Below the pieces are notes generated by a model, which had not been told where the DNA came from, made no database searches, and was given only the letters and a program-made list of their open reading frames with translations. From NCBI GenBank assembly GCA_027577415.1, contig JANBQS010000010.1:16786-80785 (forward strand): a DNA stretch of 64,000 bases, given 5' to 3'. The stretch is from Coemansia sp. RSA 922. Taxonomy: Eukaryota > Kickxellomycota > Kickxellomycetes > Kickxellales > Kickxellaceae. Position numbers and translations under genes: made by a program. This document shows, one piece after another, positions 50,641 through 61,810 of this stretch; positions within the stretch are counted from its first letter, which is position 1, and each line of letters starts with the position of its first letter.

Positions 50641-50669
50641 CTTTGAAACAAAGAACCTTACGTCATAGG
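50641..50669 (+). promoter_or_regulatory. Bipartite CAAAG/CRE-like element
   Basis: CTTTGAAACAAAGAACCTTA followed by CGTCATAGG, about 250 bp upstream of 50394. Confidence 0.65.
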
Positions 50670-50800
50670 CTGGCTTACAAATGTCGAATTTGCAACCTGT
50701 TGTTCTTCTTATTGCAGCTGATGAATACCTTTTTTCTCCACTTTCTTGCCCCAAAATGCAGAAAAGCAAGAAAATGACATCACCAACGTCTTTTTGCTTT

Positions 50801-50828
50801 CTTTGTTTCAGAGAACACACGTCATAGG
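50801..50828 (+). promoter_or_regulatory. Bipartite CAAAG/CRE-like element
   Basis: CTTTGTTTCAGAGAACACAC followed by GTCATAGG, about 410 bp upstream of 50394; counterpart of 25641-25668. Confidence 0.65.
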
Positions 50829-51379
50829 TGGACTTCCAAAGGGCTATTATTAGTTGCTTGCTTCAAGCACTTTGCTCCCATTCTTTTTTTGTAAAAAGCG
50901 AATAAGAAAGAAAAATGACATCACCACTATACTTTCTTCCTTTGCCTCAAAGGAAATGCACTATAAAAGGTGACTTGCAAATTGGCATGGGGTGGGGCAG
51001 GCTAAGAACCCGACACCAGACATTTTCTAACCACTTTTTTTTCAATCCGATTGTGTGACACTTTCTCTCCGTTCCACTTGGGTGCGCTCACCCCAGCTGA
51101 ATTACAGCGGGGACCAGAATAGTTGATATTCATATTTGGCTATATTTGGGAATGGAGATATTTCGGGACGTTTTGAGATGCAGCTAAAGCTAGCCGTGGT
51201 GTTTGATGAGTGGGCCAGTAGATATGGCTTGCTTCTCTGCAAGTTTGGAAAAGAGATTCCTTAGTTTGCTATTACTTATATCCACATATTTTCTATTACT
51301 ATACTATTATTTGCTTATATCTTTTTTTTTTTTATTAAATTCGCTCTTATTCTAATAGCAAACAAAAAGTGATAGCCTT

Positions 51380-51830
51380 GCCTCTATCCAACTACTCTCT
51401 TTAGACGTCACTAAGTTGGAGCTCTGGGATGATATTGCTCTGATCAAGATATTGCCAATAATGTTCGGATCTGTCTGCCAATCCCTCAAGTGTTAGACCA
51501 TTGCGGTCTGGCATTACTTTGGATGAACTCCCTAAAAACGTAATATCCACCTATGCTCCGATGGGCAAGAGGTTTTGATGCTAGCATTTTAACAGTCCTA
51601 TGGTAGAATCCTCTACTGTAGAGGTCAAGTCGGTGCTGCTCTTGGCGTTAGTTTGCCCCCCCCCCCAATTTCATATTCGCTACTCCACCCCCACAGTATG
51701 TGTATGGAATTCATCGTACAGTTGGAGACCAAAGTTTGCATCAGAATTATTCAAGCCATATGCGCCCTGTTTGGTGCGTTGTATTGAGTGATGGACTACC
51801 TGGATATTTATTACTATATGCAAAACCAAA
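51380..51830 (+). pseudogene. LRR-protein 3' fragment, degenerate
   Basis: Across frames, pieces match the C-terminus of the 54052 LRR protein: K-L-E-L-W-D-D-I-A-L-I-K-I-L-P near 51410, V-L-L-L-A-L-V-C-P near 51640 and L-F-K-P-Y-A near 51750 (compare L-D-L-W-Q-A-I-A-L-L, V-L-L-L-A-L-V-C-P and M-F-K-P-Y-A). Opposite strand to the intact gene, with many stops. Confidence 0.6.
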
Positions 51831-52387
51831 TTTAAAAAAGGAACCGATCTCAAACGATATTAAAAAATTATTCCCAAGCCAATGTTAGTCCATGGATTCA
51901 GTAGCCATGTGAAATTAATTCGGCACTCGTCCAGAATCCTTGGCAACAAGATTTGCAAGTATACACGTTACAAAGATTGTTGATATGGTTTCTGCAGGTG
52001 CCCTTCATTTTTTGTATGTAGGATTTACGGTAAGGAGATAAGTATGTGTAATGGTTTTGACAACTTGGCTGAATGGCTTCTTTCTCACTTTTATATGATT
52101 TTCATGGGAATTGCACATTTCTTAATTCATCTAATACTCAAAGTTGGAAATGCTTCATACTGATGGTTATCAGAAATGTTTTGAACTAGTGTTTTACCCT
52201 AGTGCAAACCCACTTCATTAGTTTTGGAAGTACTCTAAAGCACGCCAACATAGGTATCAATCAATCTGATTGGTATGTAATCAAGTTACTAGAAATCGTG
52301 ATTGCAAAGAGAAGCAAGAGAAAGCTGACATCGATTTCCTGCCGAGGGCATTGCCAAAATACTTTATTAAACATAGCAAGGCTGTCA
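51831..52387. other. Intergenic, no gene seen
   Basis: AT-rich, holds only short frames; 3' side of the LRR gene. Confidence 0.4.
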
Positions 52388-54052
52388 TTAATATCTGCGT
52401 CCATGAAGCTGAATGTATTGCAAGCGCGAAGCATAGGGCTTAAACATGTCAGATGCAATAGCTTTCTCCATCATCGCCAAGGATTGGTTGCACCCAATAA
52501 AGTTAGCAGTGATACGGAAAAAATTGGGACACACTAAAGCCAGCAACAGCACACAGCTCAGACTGTCATCCATCGCATTGCGATCATCAGGATCAGATAA
52601 ATGCCAAAGTCTGAATCTCGTACCCATTGGCGCAAACGTTGAGACCACATGTGCAGGAAGATCATTCAGAGCAACACCAGCAGGCAATGTTCCAATGATT
52701 GGAGGCAAAGTACACAGATCCGACAGCAGCGGGAGTGATTTTAGCAGGGCAATGGCCTGCCAGAGATCCAGAGTAATCCAATTCAGTGATAGAACCTGAA
52801 CAGACGTGAGGTTATTAAGAGACGGTATCATGCCAATCAGCTCTGCTCCTGTAACAGGTAAATTGGTCAATCGCGTAGGCGCTTCAGTACCAATGCCTAG
52901 AACAAACTGCAGGGCTTCAGTATTTGTGGCAAATGAATCTGGTACAAGATCGTAGTGACACTCAATGTTGACATGTCGTAGCCTCGGATGGCTCTGTGGT
53001 GTGAAGACGCTATGCTTTCGAAGCATGGCAACTGTAGATCTAGTAAGCGGCATGCTTAAATACTCGAGGGTCGCCGAATTGCCCCTGAAAAATGTGTCAT
53101 CGCCAAGGGGGTATTTAAACCGGGACTTTAGGCACCGGAGATTGGGAAATGGCACAACGTCCTTTGAGCCTGGCGGTAGTACGTCCGAGTCGTCCGAATC
53201 ACCATCCAGACAAAGTGTAGTCAGGCGTGGATAGATGGCGCAAGTACCGTCAGAATCCTGGATAATACTAATAGCTCCATTAGTCTCCGAAATAAAGATA
53301 TCCAGCGACTCCAGTGTCGACGAATTCTGACGCGCCAAGCGAGTAAACGCACCAATACTGTGGCCAGTAGTATGCTTTATACGCACCAGTTTGTGGACTC
53401 CTTGTAACTGCAGCTCGCGGAGATCCGAATGTCCACTGAAAGGGCAAAGTTCGATCTGTCCAACAAGTCGGAAAAGCTGGGTGGCCAAGTCGTCAAAATG
53501 GTCACTGGTGCTGTGGTCAATAGCTTTACAGGTATTGGGGTTCAGCTTAAAAGCTTGGGCCCTCGGCGCCGCTTGCTTGATCCGCTGCACCAACGCGCTG
53601 GTGTTCGCCGCGACTACTGACGGCTTGGCCCGAATGTTATCGCCCAAGTAAACAACAAAAGTGATTCTGAAAACCATTGGAAACGCACATCCATCGTAGG
53701 GCGCACGCGACAGCATCTTCAGAGCAGTGCCGGAATAGATATCCTCCTCGTCCAATTGGATCTCCAGTTCTCTCGCCAAATGGTGTGTAGGGTGGCCCAA
53801 ATACTCCCTCTTGCGACATTCACGCTCCATTTGACGAATAAGCGGACTACGCAAAAGTACACTCTTACTAATCGAGCTAGCAAGCATCAACCTAAAGTGG
53901 TGGGCGAAGAGCGGAAGAGTGATAGCGCGAAAGTTGTGGCAAACATGAAGCAGCGGCCTCAAACGCTGTTTGTTACTGTTGTCCAAGACATAGTTGGCAA
54001 TAAGATGGACGACATGCGGTGGAAGAAATTGAAATGGTGTTTGTGACTGCAT
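52388..54052 (-). CDS. F-box-like / LRR protein (554 aa)
   Basis: An intact 554-residue frame. The N-terminus F-L-P-P-H-V-V-H-L-I-A-N-Y-V-L-D then L-R-P-L-L-H-V-C-H-N-F-R-A-I-T-L-P-L-F is the F-box-like head typical of a large Kickxellales family (established from memory, no search). The rest is irregular leucine-rich repeats (L-T-T-L-C-L-D-G-D, L-R-C-L-K-S, L-E-Y-L-S-M, V-Q-V-L-S-L-N). Probably a ubiquitin-ligase adaptor or a structural LRR protein; role inferred. It is the source-type sequence for the fragments at 10.7, 23.5 and 51.4 kb. The final 40 residues (M-F-K-P-Y-A-S-R-L) are complete. Confidence 0.75.
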   Translation of the reverse strand: MQSQTPFQFLPPHVVHLIANYVLDNSNKQRLRPLLHVCHNFRAITLPLFAHHFRLMLASSISKSVLLRSPLIRQMERECRKREYLGHPTHHLARELEIQLDEEDIYSGTALKMLSRAPYDGCAFPMVFRITFVVYLGDNIRAKPSVVAANTSALVQRIKQAAPRAQAFKLNPNTCKAIDHSTSDHFDDLATQLFRLVGQIELCPFSGHSDLRELQLQGVHKLVRIKHTTGHSIGAFTRLARQNSSTLESLDIFISETNGAISIIQDSDGTCAIYPRLTTLCLDGDSDDSDVLPPGSKDVVPFPNLRCLKSRFKYPLGDDTFFRGNSATLEYLSMPLTRSTVAMLRKHSVFTPQSHPRLRHVNIECHYDLVPDSFATNTEALQFVLGIGTEAPTRLTNLPVTGAELIGMIPSLNNLTSVQVLSLNWITLDLWQAIALLKSLPLLSDLCTLPPIIGTLPAGVALNDLPAHVVSTFAPMGTRFRLWHLSDPDDRNAMDDSLSCVLLLALVCPNFFRITANFIGCNQSLAMMEKAIASDMFKPYASRLQYIQLHGRRY

Positions 54053-54459
54053 TGTTGCTCCAAAAAAAAAAAGAATGAAAGAGGATAAAAAAATATATAA
54101 GCAAAATCAATAGAGCAGAGAAAAGCAAACAATTTGTTGACAGCAAGCAGTCTGAAAAATTACGTCATTGTCTTGACGAGATCAAATAATTCTTGGATCT
54201 AGGAGTGGGCTAATTCAAGTAGTGCTGCGCATAATGCCTCACTTGTGAAGCACAAGGGGAATAGTAGTCGTTCTTTTTCTCTCTTTTCTCTCTTTGCTTT
54301 ATACATACATTTTACTCTTTTCACTTGTACTCTTGCCCACCGCAAACTTGTCAACGACACTGCCACTGGCATCAAGACTACCCAGCGAGTGCTTGCTATT
54401 GGTACTGGCGTAAATACGAGACGATGACTGCAATTTGTCTACGAGGTTCTTTGAGCGAC

Positions 54460-55408
54460 AAACCATCGGTCCGTAGACTACCACCAAACGCATATACACT
54501 ACACACTCTGCGCGCACTTCACCTCGCCTTTGCATGTATGTCATAGTTGGTAGCAGTGCGCTATACCGCGGTACTATCACTTCTTGGTAGTCGACCATAT
54601 CACCACGGACAGACTAACAAAGCAGTTGCCGCCATGGACATTGCCTCTTGTTGACAGCTTATATCTCTGTGTGGCTTTGGCAGCCGATGACGACAACCAG
54701 AATCATACTGAGAGGCTAATGACAAACACGCAAAAGCTAGTTCACATACTGTCACAGGCCCCGCGCCATTTGCCCTTGAGTCAGATTATGTTTCTCATTA
54801 TAGCTTCAACCAAGAGACAGCCGATCTACCCCACACTCAAGCGACTATTGTTTGCCGTCGACGCTAATGCCCACCTATATGCCAACTTGCCTAACTACTG
54901 AGTGTGCCCCTTTCCGAACCTTGTGGAGTTGCACTTTGACGACTCTTTGTGCAATGGTTTGCCGCGAGAAGAGTGGTATGCGCTGCTCTATGACGTTTTT
55001 CTCAAGCACTCGGCTGTGAAACTGTGCCACTTGACGCTTCCTCTTGTCTGTAATACACAGCGTACAGTCAGTGCTCGCAATTGTCCATTGTTGGTCGACC
55101 TGTGACTCAGCAAGTGTTGCTGGGCTACGGGGCCCTGGGGAGCAGTGCATAATGAGAGTGATTCTACGCGACTGTTGCGCGCTACTACGTCTATTTCTAC
55201 GCTTCGTCGATACACTCACCCATCATATATTGCCAGACTGTGGGATATGCCAGCCAACATTAGCTGTCTGTCGCTCAGTCATTTGGGTTGGTACGGTTGG
55301 CCTCTGACTTTGCACAATCTGGCTTGGGTTATGAGCTCATTCACCAGTCCTACTACGTTGAAGGAAACACCGACAAGGGCCACCAAGTTGGGTAATGCTC
55401 TGAGCTAG
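54460..55408 (+). pseudogene. LRR-type gene remnant with in-frame stops
   Basis: One frame from about 54584 to 55408 keeps leucine-rich, protein-like sequence (L-V-D-S-L-Y-L-C-V-A-L-A-A-D-D, F-P-N-L-V-E-L-H-F-D-D-S-L, L-W-D-M-P-A-N-I-S-C-L-S-L) but is cut by TGA at 54899-54901 and 55103-55105. The earlier part (L-H-T-L-R-A-L-H-L near 54505) is in another frame. No intact start is readable. A decayed LRR-type gene, family similar to 52388 but not a close copy. Confidence 0.5.
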
Positions 55409-55861
55409 CACAATATATTTTTCTCCGTGGCCACATCAAAAAATGCGAGCAATAAAATAAATTGCCCACCTACTCCACGACCTCTAGTTGACTTTTTAGA
55501 ATCAACACTGGCCAGGCTTAGCTACCGTGAGTTATTTATGCCAAATTGACCTAATATATTACTCCACGCTTCTGTGCCTGGTTTCTTAGTTTATGAAGCG
55601 CAAGAAATAAGAATGATACAGTTGGCAGCGGGGGCTTTAGAAACTAACTTTACAAATCTCGCCATGCTCTACCAATATATTCCTATTGACACACCTCAGA
55701 TATCTGCTATTTATTGAAATAGTCGGGTATCGCTGTTATTTCAAAACACCCCAAATCAAGTGCGTGTACCACCGATTGGCTTTGCGCTATAGAGTATAAG
55801 ATTCATGTTTTTTTTGATAAACAACTAATAATTGCAGGGCAGTACAATTGCTTACCCTGCA

Positions 55862-57757
55862 CTATTCCACGACATCCGCTGCAGTAGTCAGGCAATCAAC
55901 GATTTCGTCATGAAACTGGCCGCGCACAAGAAGAGGGAGGTGTTTGAGAAGCACCCTTACTTCATCCGGGTATATTCCAAGAAGTGCTCGGCTATCGAAC
56001 GTATTTCTCAAAAGCATATCCTTTGCGATATCGCCAGTTGGGTCAAAATCAACGCCTGAATTCCCTTCGTCTTGACCCTTTTTCTCGTACTCCGCATAGC
56101 AATCCGAAGCTATGTTCAGGGACTTCTTGTGGCTATTTGTGGCGACGACTAGCAGGCACAACTCTTGCAGCCATTGCCTTACCAGTAGGCATAGGTCAAG
56201 CGATAGTAAGGACTCGCATCCCTTTTCTGTGGCGATACGCTGCGACATTAGGTCCATATTTGTAACTCTCTTAAACGCTTTATCCAAAATCGCGTTAGAC
56301 AGTATGTCGATTGGCGCGAATACGAGTGTCGCTAAAAAGTAACACATCAGTGGACGTGGTACGACTGTGCTGATTCCCTTCTTTAAATTTAGTCGACGGC
56401 GTATATTTTTGCGCATCAGACGGTATTCTGGGCCTCGGCGTATCAAGAATGTGTTACCCATTCCAGGGAGATCACACGGCCATCTCTCAAATCCTTGGAT
56501 TGTTTCCAACTGCTTACCGAGTTCTTGATGACCAACTCCTGTGAGGGCTGGTTCGCGTCTGGTTATCAGATTGGAAATGGCGGGCATCATGTCCAAACTA
56601 ATTATTATGAATGGTCCCCCAAACACTGACATTGCTTCTGACCTCACCGGGCCCGAGCTGTTATAGGTTGTGCTCTTTGATCTGTTCTGTATGCTGGCCG
56701 ACGCGGCAGAGGTGTCATCTCTACTTTCCTGCCACAAGTTACCTATGTGGCACTCGGGTGGTAACTGCGCCATGTTGAGGTATGCGGTGCAAGATGGGGC
56801 AGCACGTGAGCTGGTCGGAGCGGCACCAAAGTCGGCAGCAAGTGGCGCCAAAGTACTCGTAGTGCAAAAGCCACCAGCGAGAGACACTAGAGTATGTGTT
56901 GTGTCAAAGTCAGCATCAAGATGCATAGTAGGAAGCGCAGCGTCTAAGCTGGCAGTGAGAGGCAGAGAAGTATGCGCAACATTGGAGTTGGCAGCAAGTG
57001 GTGCAGAATTATACTCAGCGCCAAAGCCGTCGCCAAGAGGTGCGAAAATACGCCCAGTGCCAAATATGCCAGCTGGAGGTTCAGGAGTAAGTTCCACGTC
57101 AAAGCCGCCAAGTAGAGGCACGCGATCATGCCTATACTCAAAGCTGGACAAGAGCAGCATAGGAGTACATGTGGTGTCGGAGGTGGTAACTGGTGGCGCT
57201 AAGGCATGCGCAGCACCAGAGTCGGTGATAATCTGCATAAGAGTATCGATGTTATCACCGCCGATAGATGGCAGCGCAAAACCACGCCTATCATTGAAGC
57301 TGGTAGCCTGCAGTGCAAAACCACGCCTATCGTTATAGCCGGCGTCGAGCGGTGGAAGGAATTCCAAAGTGTTGATGTTGACACCTGGCAGTGCATAACC
57401 ATGCCCATCGTTATAGCCGGCATCGAGCGGTGGAAGGAATTCCAAAGTGTTGATGTTCGCATCTGGCAGCGCAAAACCACGCCCATCGTTATAGCCGGCG
57501 TCGAGCGGTGGAAGAAATCCCAAAGAGTTGATGTTCGCACCTGGCAGCGTAAAACCATGACTATCGTTAAAGCTGGCGTCAAGCGATGGAAGGAATCCCA
57601 AAGTGTTGAAGTTCGCGCCTGGCAGCGCAAAACCACGCCAATCGTTATAGCCGGCGTCGAGCGGTGGGAGAGTACTTGCTGTTGGCAATGACGACTGTGC
57701 AAGATTTGAAGGTTGGAAAGTGGCCTCGAGCGGCTGTCCTAATGCATCAAACCACAT
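55862..57757 (-). CDS. Large protein with 26-residue tandem repeats, unknown function
   Basis: A 631-residue frame from the first ATG (57757). Residues about 30-160 are tandem repeats of 26 residues, consensus L-P-P-L-D-A-G-Y-N-D-x-R-G-F-A-L-P plus x-A-N-I-N-T-L-E-F, four full copies and a partial fifth. A low-complexity Ala/Leu/Thr/Pro region follows (to about 340). The C-terminal 270 residues look folded, with Arg-rich (R-L-M-R-K-N-I-R-R-R-L-N-L-K-K) and Leu-rich helices, ending abruptly at A-A-D-V-V-E. I recognise no family. The end may be truncated. The repeats look recent, since DNA identity is high between units. Confidence 0.5.
   Translation of the reverse strand: MWFDALGQPLEATFQPSNLAQSSLPTASTLPPLDAGYNDWRGFALPGANFNTLGFLPSLDASFNDSHGFTLPGANINSLGFLPPLDAGYNDGRGFALPDANINTLEFLPPLDAGYNDGHGYALPGVNINTLEFLPPLDAGYNDRRGFALQATSFNDRRGFALPSIGGDNIDTLMQIITDSGAAHALAPPVTTSDTTCTPMLLLSSFEYRHDRVPLLGGFDVELTPEPPAGIFGTGRIFAPLGDGFGAEYNSAPLAANSNVAHTSLPLTASLDAALPTMHLDADFDTTHTLVSLAGGFCTTSTLAPLAADFGAAPTSSRAAPSCTAYLNMAQLPPECHIGNLWQESRDDTSAASASIQNRSKSTTYNSSGPVRSEAMSVFGGPFIIISLDMMPAISNLITRREPALTGVGHQELGKQLETIQGFERWPCDLPGMGNTFLIRRGPEYRLMRKNIRRRLNLKKGISTVVPRPLMCYFLATLVFAPIDILSNAILDKAFKRVTNMDLMSQRIATEKGCESLLSLDLCLLVRQWLQELCLLVVATNSHKKSLNIASDCYAEYEKKGQDEGNSGVDFDPTGDIAKDMLLRNTFDSRALLGIYPDEVRVLLKHLPLLVRGQFHDEIVDCLTTAADVVE
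57290..57690. repeat. 78-bp minisatellite in the coding region
   Basis: Units share GTTATAGCCGGCGTCGAGCG and GGAAGGAATTCCAAAGTGTT; the same point recurs at 57361 and 57439, 78 bp apart, so the repeat keeps the reading frame. Confidence 0.85.
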
Positions 57758-57763
57758 CTCCAA

Positions 57764-58958
57764 TGCGCCGAATGTCGTTTGCCTTGAAATGTTTGGTTGG
57801 TGAAGGTAATAAGCAAAGATAGAGTTAGGAGAGGAATAATGAACAACAAAGAGAATAGAGAAGAAAATAAAGAAACTCGGGGTGGGCTAAACATACTCCA
57901 CAAAATCAGGGTCCTTTTGTCCTGGCCATTCTGGCCCATCGGATGCGAGAAAAGAGTGAGAGCGGCTGCTCTCAGTGGGCAACAAATAGACAACACATGT
58001 TTTCCTGATTAGAAAAAAGGACAATGGCAGACATGTCATTGAGCCCCGCCCGTTTCAAAAAAGGAAAAGAGGTGGAGGAAAGTGCGGTGGCCTCCTTGAT
58101 TTCTGAGGGCGAGAGAGAGGGAGAGAGAGAGAGAGCGTGTGTGTATGGATGGACACTTCTACACAGACGCCCGCCTTTAAGTTTCTAGCACACCTGGTCG
58201 AGCCTCGGCTGGCATGCAAAGCAATTGGCGAAGCCGACTGCCTATGTTACTGGGAAAAATGAAGATGGCGGTCGGAGTTACGAGAACTGCTTCCCAATGA
58301 ATTATCTCTACAGTGCTTGCTTGACCGCTTGCGGGTTGCCCATTGAGCCGCTGACTGCATCACCACTGTTTGCAGCCTTTTTTTACATTCGGCTTATTTT
58401 ATTTGGCACAACCTTTAAGCGATTTTTACAATCGGCTCATTACGTAATGAGCTGACTCGTTCGAATTGAAGAATAAAAAGGCAAAATTCTCAACGCAGGC
58501 AGTTGCCTGGTGGTATCCGTAGAGTAGGCTGGTCTCCCCCCAAAATGCACATAGTTGTCACCGACGAGCTTGGGCATGGCCACTACTACGAACCCTGTTG
58601 GCTGGGGATCGATGCGCACCAGTGGCTAACAAGCTTGTTTTCCTTTTTGTAATTTAAAAGTGTTTTTTTTTTACTTTCAGAAAACTGGTCGTTGTTTGAT
58701 AAATAAAAAATATGTCAATTGCTTTACAATAATATGTTATCATCATTACTCTGATAGATATTACAATGTGGAAAAGAATTGGCAACTCTGATTTAAGAAC
58801 TAGATATTTAGGCTCCGACTATAGTCGTTGCATATGTTAGTAAATGTCTTTGTCGAGTAGCATCACCTGTCTGAACACTAGATAGCGCCTTAGCAATGGG
58901 CTCACATATGTCGTCTACCAGCAACAGTTGTTTCTCTGGCCTTGCCTTTTTTGTCCAC
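57764..58958. other. Intergenic, microsatellite, no gene seen
   Basis: Contains a GA/GT microsatellite (58111-58144) and an oligo-T run near 58667. No coding resemblance. Confidence 0.4.
58111..58144. repeat. (GA)n-(GT)n microsatellite
   Basis: GAGAGAGAGG, GAGAGAGAGAGAGAG, then GTGTGTGT. Confidence 0.9.
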
Positions 58959-59399
58959 TTACTGGGCCCCGTTATCGTCATGGCCTACAACGCTGTCATC
59001 ATATAGCACATATAAAAGCCAAAAGTTGTAGGTCAAAGAGCGACACTTCTTGCAGAGTGTATTCACATACTCGCTGACCGATAATTCCTCAACGTGTGGT
59101 ACCGAACCATCAATCTGAGAAGCGAGAGAGACAGGACTCGGAATCGCTGTTTTGCTTGCTGTCTGGTACACCAAGAAGCGGCATAATTCGAAACAATCTG
59201 TTCAAGCGTACAAAGTCACTGGGCACAAGACATCAATATGGAAAGCAAATCAAAAGCAGTGACATAGTATATTGTCTCCAGCACAAGTGCGAAGCTTATT
59301 GGCAACCAATTGAAGCCAGCACATATGGGGAACACACCACAATGTGAAAACTCGCTTAAAGAATAAAGACACTTGGGCCAATACTGAACAAAGGCAAAA

Positions 59400-61555
59400 G
59401 CATTAGATGTAAAAACAATCCACCAAGTGGGTAGCTTAAAAGAAATACGCTGTTCCGCATACCTCGTATCCAAAAACACAATAGCAGCATAGTCGTTGCG
59501 ACGACGTATAGCATGGCCAATAGACTGGTTAACAGCTCTCATATACGGAGTGACTCGTACAATTATTTAGCTCTCGGACCCATGCTCCCAATAACACCAC
59601 CAGTCGCAGACTGCGCTCCACCTATGCCCTCATAGTATGCCAGTCGCTCAGCGAGTTCCGTTGATGCAATGTTAGGAAACGGTACTCCGACCATGACTAC
59701 AGCACGCCCCAAGTTGTTGCTAAAGTTAATACCCTCGCTCAAACGACCTCCAACTATGCTAAGCATTAGCGCACCAGTCGATCTCGCTGTCTTGATACGC
59801 GCCGAATAGAACTCCAACACATCGCCCGAGGATGTAGAAGACTCGACGAATACGGGCCTGCGCTTAGCAATGCGATAAGCAATATCTGCAGCAGCAGTCC
59901 AATTACGGTACATACGGTGAAGCAATGCAAAGGACGGGAAGAACGCTATGACACCGCCTGGGATCACTTGACATAGTGCCGCCAATGCCAGCCACAGTCT
60001 CACGCACAGCAGTCGTTGGTCGATTCGTCGAGGCAGCCACTGAGTCATTTTGTCCTAGTCGGCCAGAGAACATGTTGAACTTATGTCACAACTTGCTCTC
60101 TCGCAAATACCTGTCGGTCTTGTAGACGTTAATATGGCCAGCGTGCGTCAAAGTCAAAAACTCATTGACCGATACGACCCGTGTATTACTGTCTGTCGTA
60201 GTACTCTGCATAAACTTGTTTAATGATTTGAGTATGTACGTGACGTTGCTGCCCTTGAGCCGACGCCAGTAACTGGTAAAGCAAATTAGCACCATTTCCA
60301 GTAGCGCTCTCACAGTACACCAGCCCAAGGCAATCGAGTGAATAGCAAGAATCGTGTCGACCAAGTTGTGCGCCTCGTTGATGATAACCACGTTGCCAGT
60401 CAACGAGATGCCCATAGCCTGGCGCGCCGACCTCGACAATAGCGTGTTGTAGGGCAGCGCGACTACCTGTGCGCCATTAATGGATGCCCGAGCTCCGTAG
60501 TAAGGACACGTACAGCGCCGCCGACCCTCCTTAGCGAGCTCTTCATTATCCATGATAGCCGACCACGTCGCGTCCTTAAAGTCCAGCATCAGTGTATGCT
60601 GCAGTGGCAGGTAGCCGCATCGTGCTCTTTTTACTCCCCCGCCACCTGCATCTCTAAGCAGCGCTCGTTGATGGCATGAACAGACTGTGCGCCTTGCCGA
60701 GCGCGGTCATTCACACACAGCTGCATCCGCGACCCCAATGTCACACACTCGACTTTATCATTGGAGGCAAAATGTATGCGCTTAATCTTGTAGACAAGCT
60801 GCTCTGGAGCTGAGAGTGAGTACGCGACGCATATATTATTTTGATTACGCTGGGCTCCTTGGGCGGTACTGCTGAGTCGCTAGAATCATTGTTGTCACTA
60901 TTGTCGTCGTCGCTGCTATTGTAGAGTGGCCGGTTGCCAACACGACGCTCCAGTAGTTTGCGTACTGCTGCCGAGTACTGCACTTCGCCCTCGTCTTCAA
61001 GCTTGCTGCCTGAGTTCTGTTGCGCGTCCTCTTCATCGCCTCTATAGTACGCCTCAACGACCATCATCGTTTTTGCCACTATCATCGCCGTCCTAGTCGG
61101 GCTTGTGCTTTTTGCTCACGTCTGTCGGTGCTGCTCGTCGGCTGGCCATCATCCCTTTTTTATGCTCTGCTGCTTCCCTCCGCTAAGCATTGGCCACCCA
61201 TCGCGAGTACTTTAGCTGTGCGTCATCCGAGTCTACCCAATCTCATTGCTGGTCTCTGGCCATCCGCAGTCGTTGCCAAAGTACTATCCGCCGCAATGGG
61301 GGCTACTCGGGCTTTGCGCTCGCTGTCGTGTTTGAGCCAAGTCAAAGCACCGCAAATAATACTGAGCGACTTTCCTGTCCCCGTTGGACTCTCGAATATC
61401 GCAAACTCGCGCTTCTCTATAGTCTCAAATAGTCGCTGCATGAAATCCAGTTGGATAGAGTAGGGCGTCGCTATGGGAAACGAAAACTCACTGGCTGTTT
61501 GCGGAGTTGGCAAGCATTCCGCCGGCATAGTCTCGTCTAAAACCCGAGTGACCAT
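59400..61555 (-). pseudogene. CHL1: DDX11/CHL1 iron-sulfur DNA helicase, decayed
   Basis: The minus strand keeps the CHL1/DDX11 motif order across several frames: F-S-F-P-I-A-T-P-Y-S-I-Q (Q motif) and F-E-S-P-T-G-T-G-K-S-L-S (Walker A) near 61370-61470; I-I-Y-A-S-R-T-H-S-Q-L-Q (Ia) near 60820; C-P-Y-Y-G-A-R and V-V-A-L-P-Y-N near 60460-60510; V-V-I-I-N-E-A-H-N-L near 60380 (the DEAH Asp is Asn); P-G-G-V-I-A-F-F-P-S near 59950; S-E-G-I-N-F near 59740; [13 protein letters not shown] near 59520. Frames change between these blocks, about 150 residues before P-G-G-V are missing and stops intervene. The total is shorter than the usual 850 residues. A nonfunctional copy; the functional gene should be elsewhere. 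Confidence 0.85.
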
Positions 61556-61810
61556 ATGAACAATAAAAAAATATCTATGGCATGCAATAGAATTGTCGAA
61601 AGGGCAAGAAAAAAATTCCTCCTCGCTCGTATTCTTAGCAGAGCAAGTAAATTCGTCGTATGATGACAGATTATGGATCTAGATGACATGAAAAAAAACC
61701 TAGTCGAGTAGCCCACTAGTGTTGCAGTTCCATGAATATATTCGCAAGACATTCTGGCGTAAATTTGAGTCGGTCGGGCACATCATTTGGATTCTGAATT
61801 ACGCACTTTA

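Larger units (their letters stand above)
50395..51240 (-). repeat. Upstream module copy 3, inverted
   Basis: Minus-strand copy of the modules at 24937 and 36148. Plus-strand words GGCTTACAAATGTCGAATTT, GTTCTTCTTATTGCAGCTGA, GGGGTGGGGCAGGCTAAG and TGGGTGCGCTCACCCCAGCT are the reverse complements of theirs in reverse order. The distal (oldest) part beyond about 51240 is missing. Confidence 0.8.

Noticed and set aside
31745..55105. Five in-frame TGA codons in the Myb-like (31745, 33603, 34110) and LRR (54899, 55103) frames suggested TGA reassignment or readthrough.
   Set aside because: FMP32 and the 26074 and 35185 genes end naturally at TGA, other remnants here carry TAG stops, and the same frames also have frameshifts. 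Ordinary pseudogene decay explains it.
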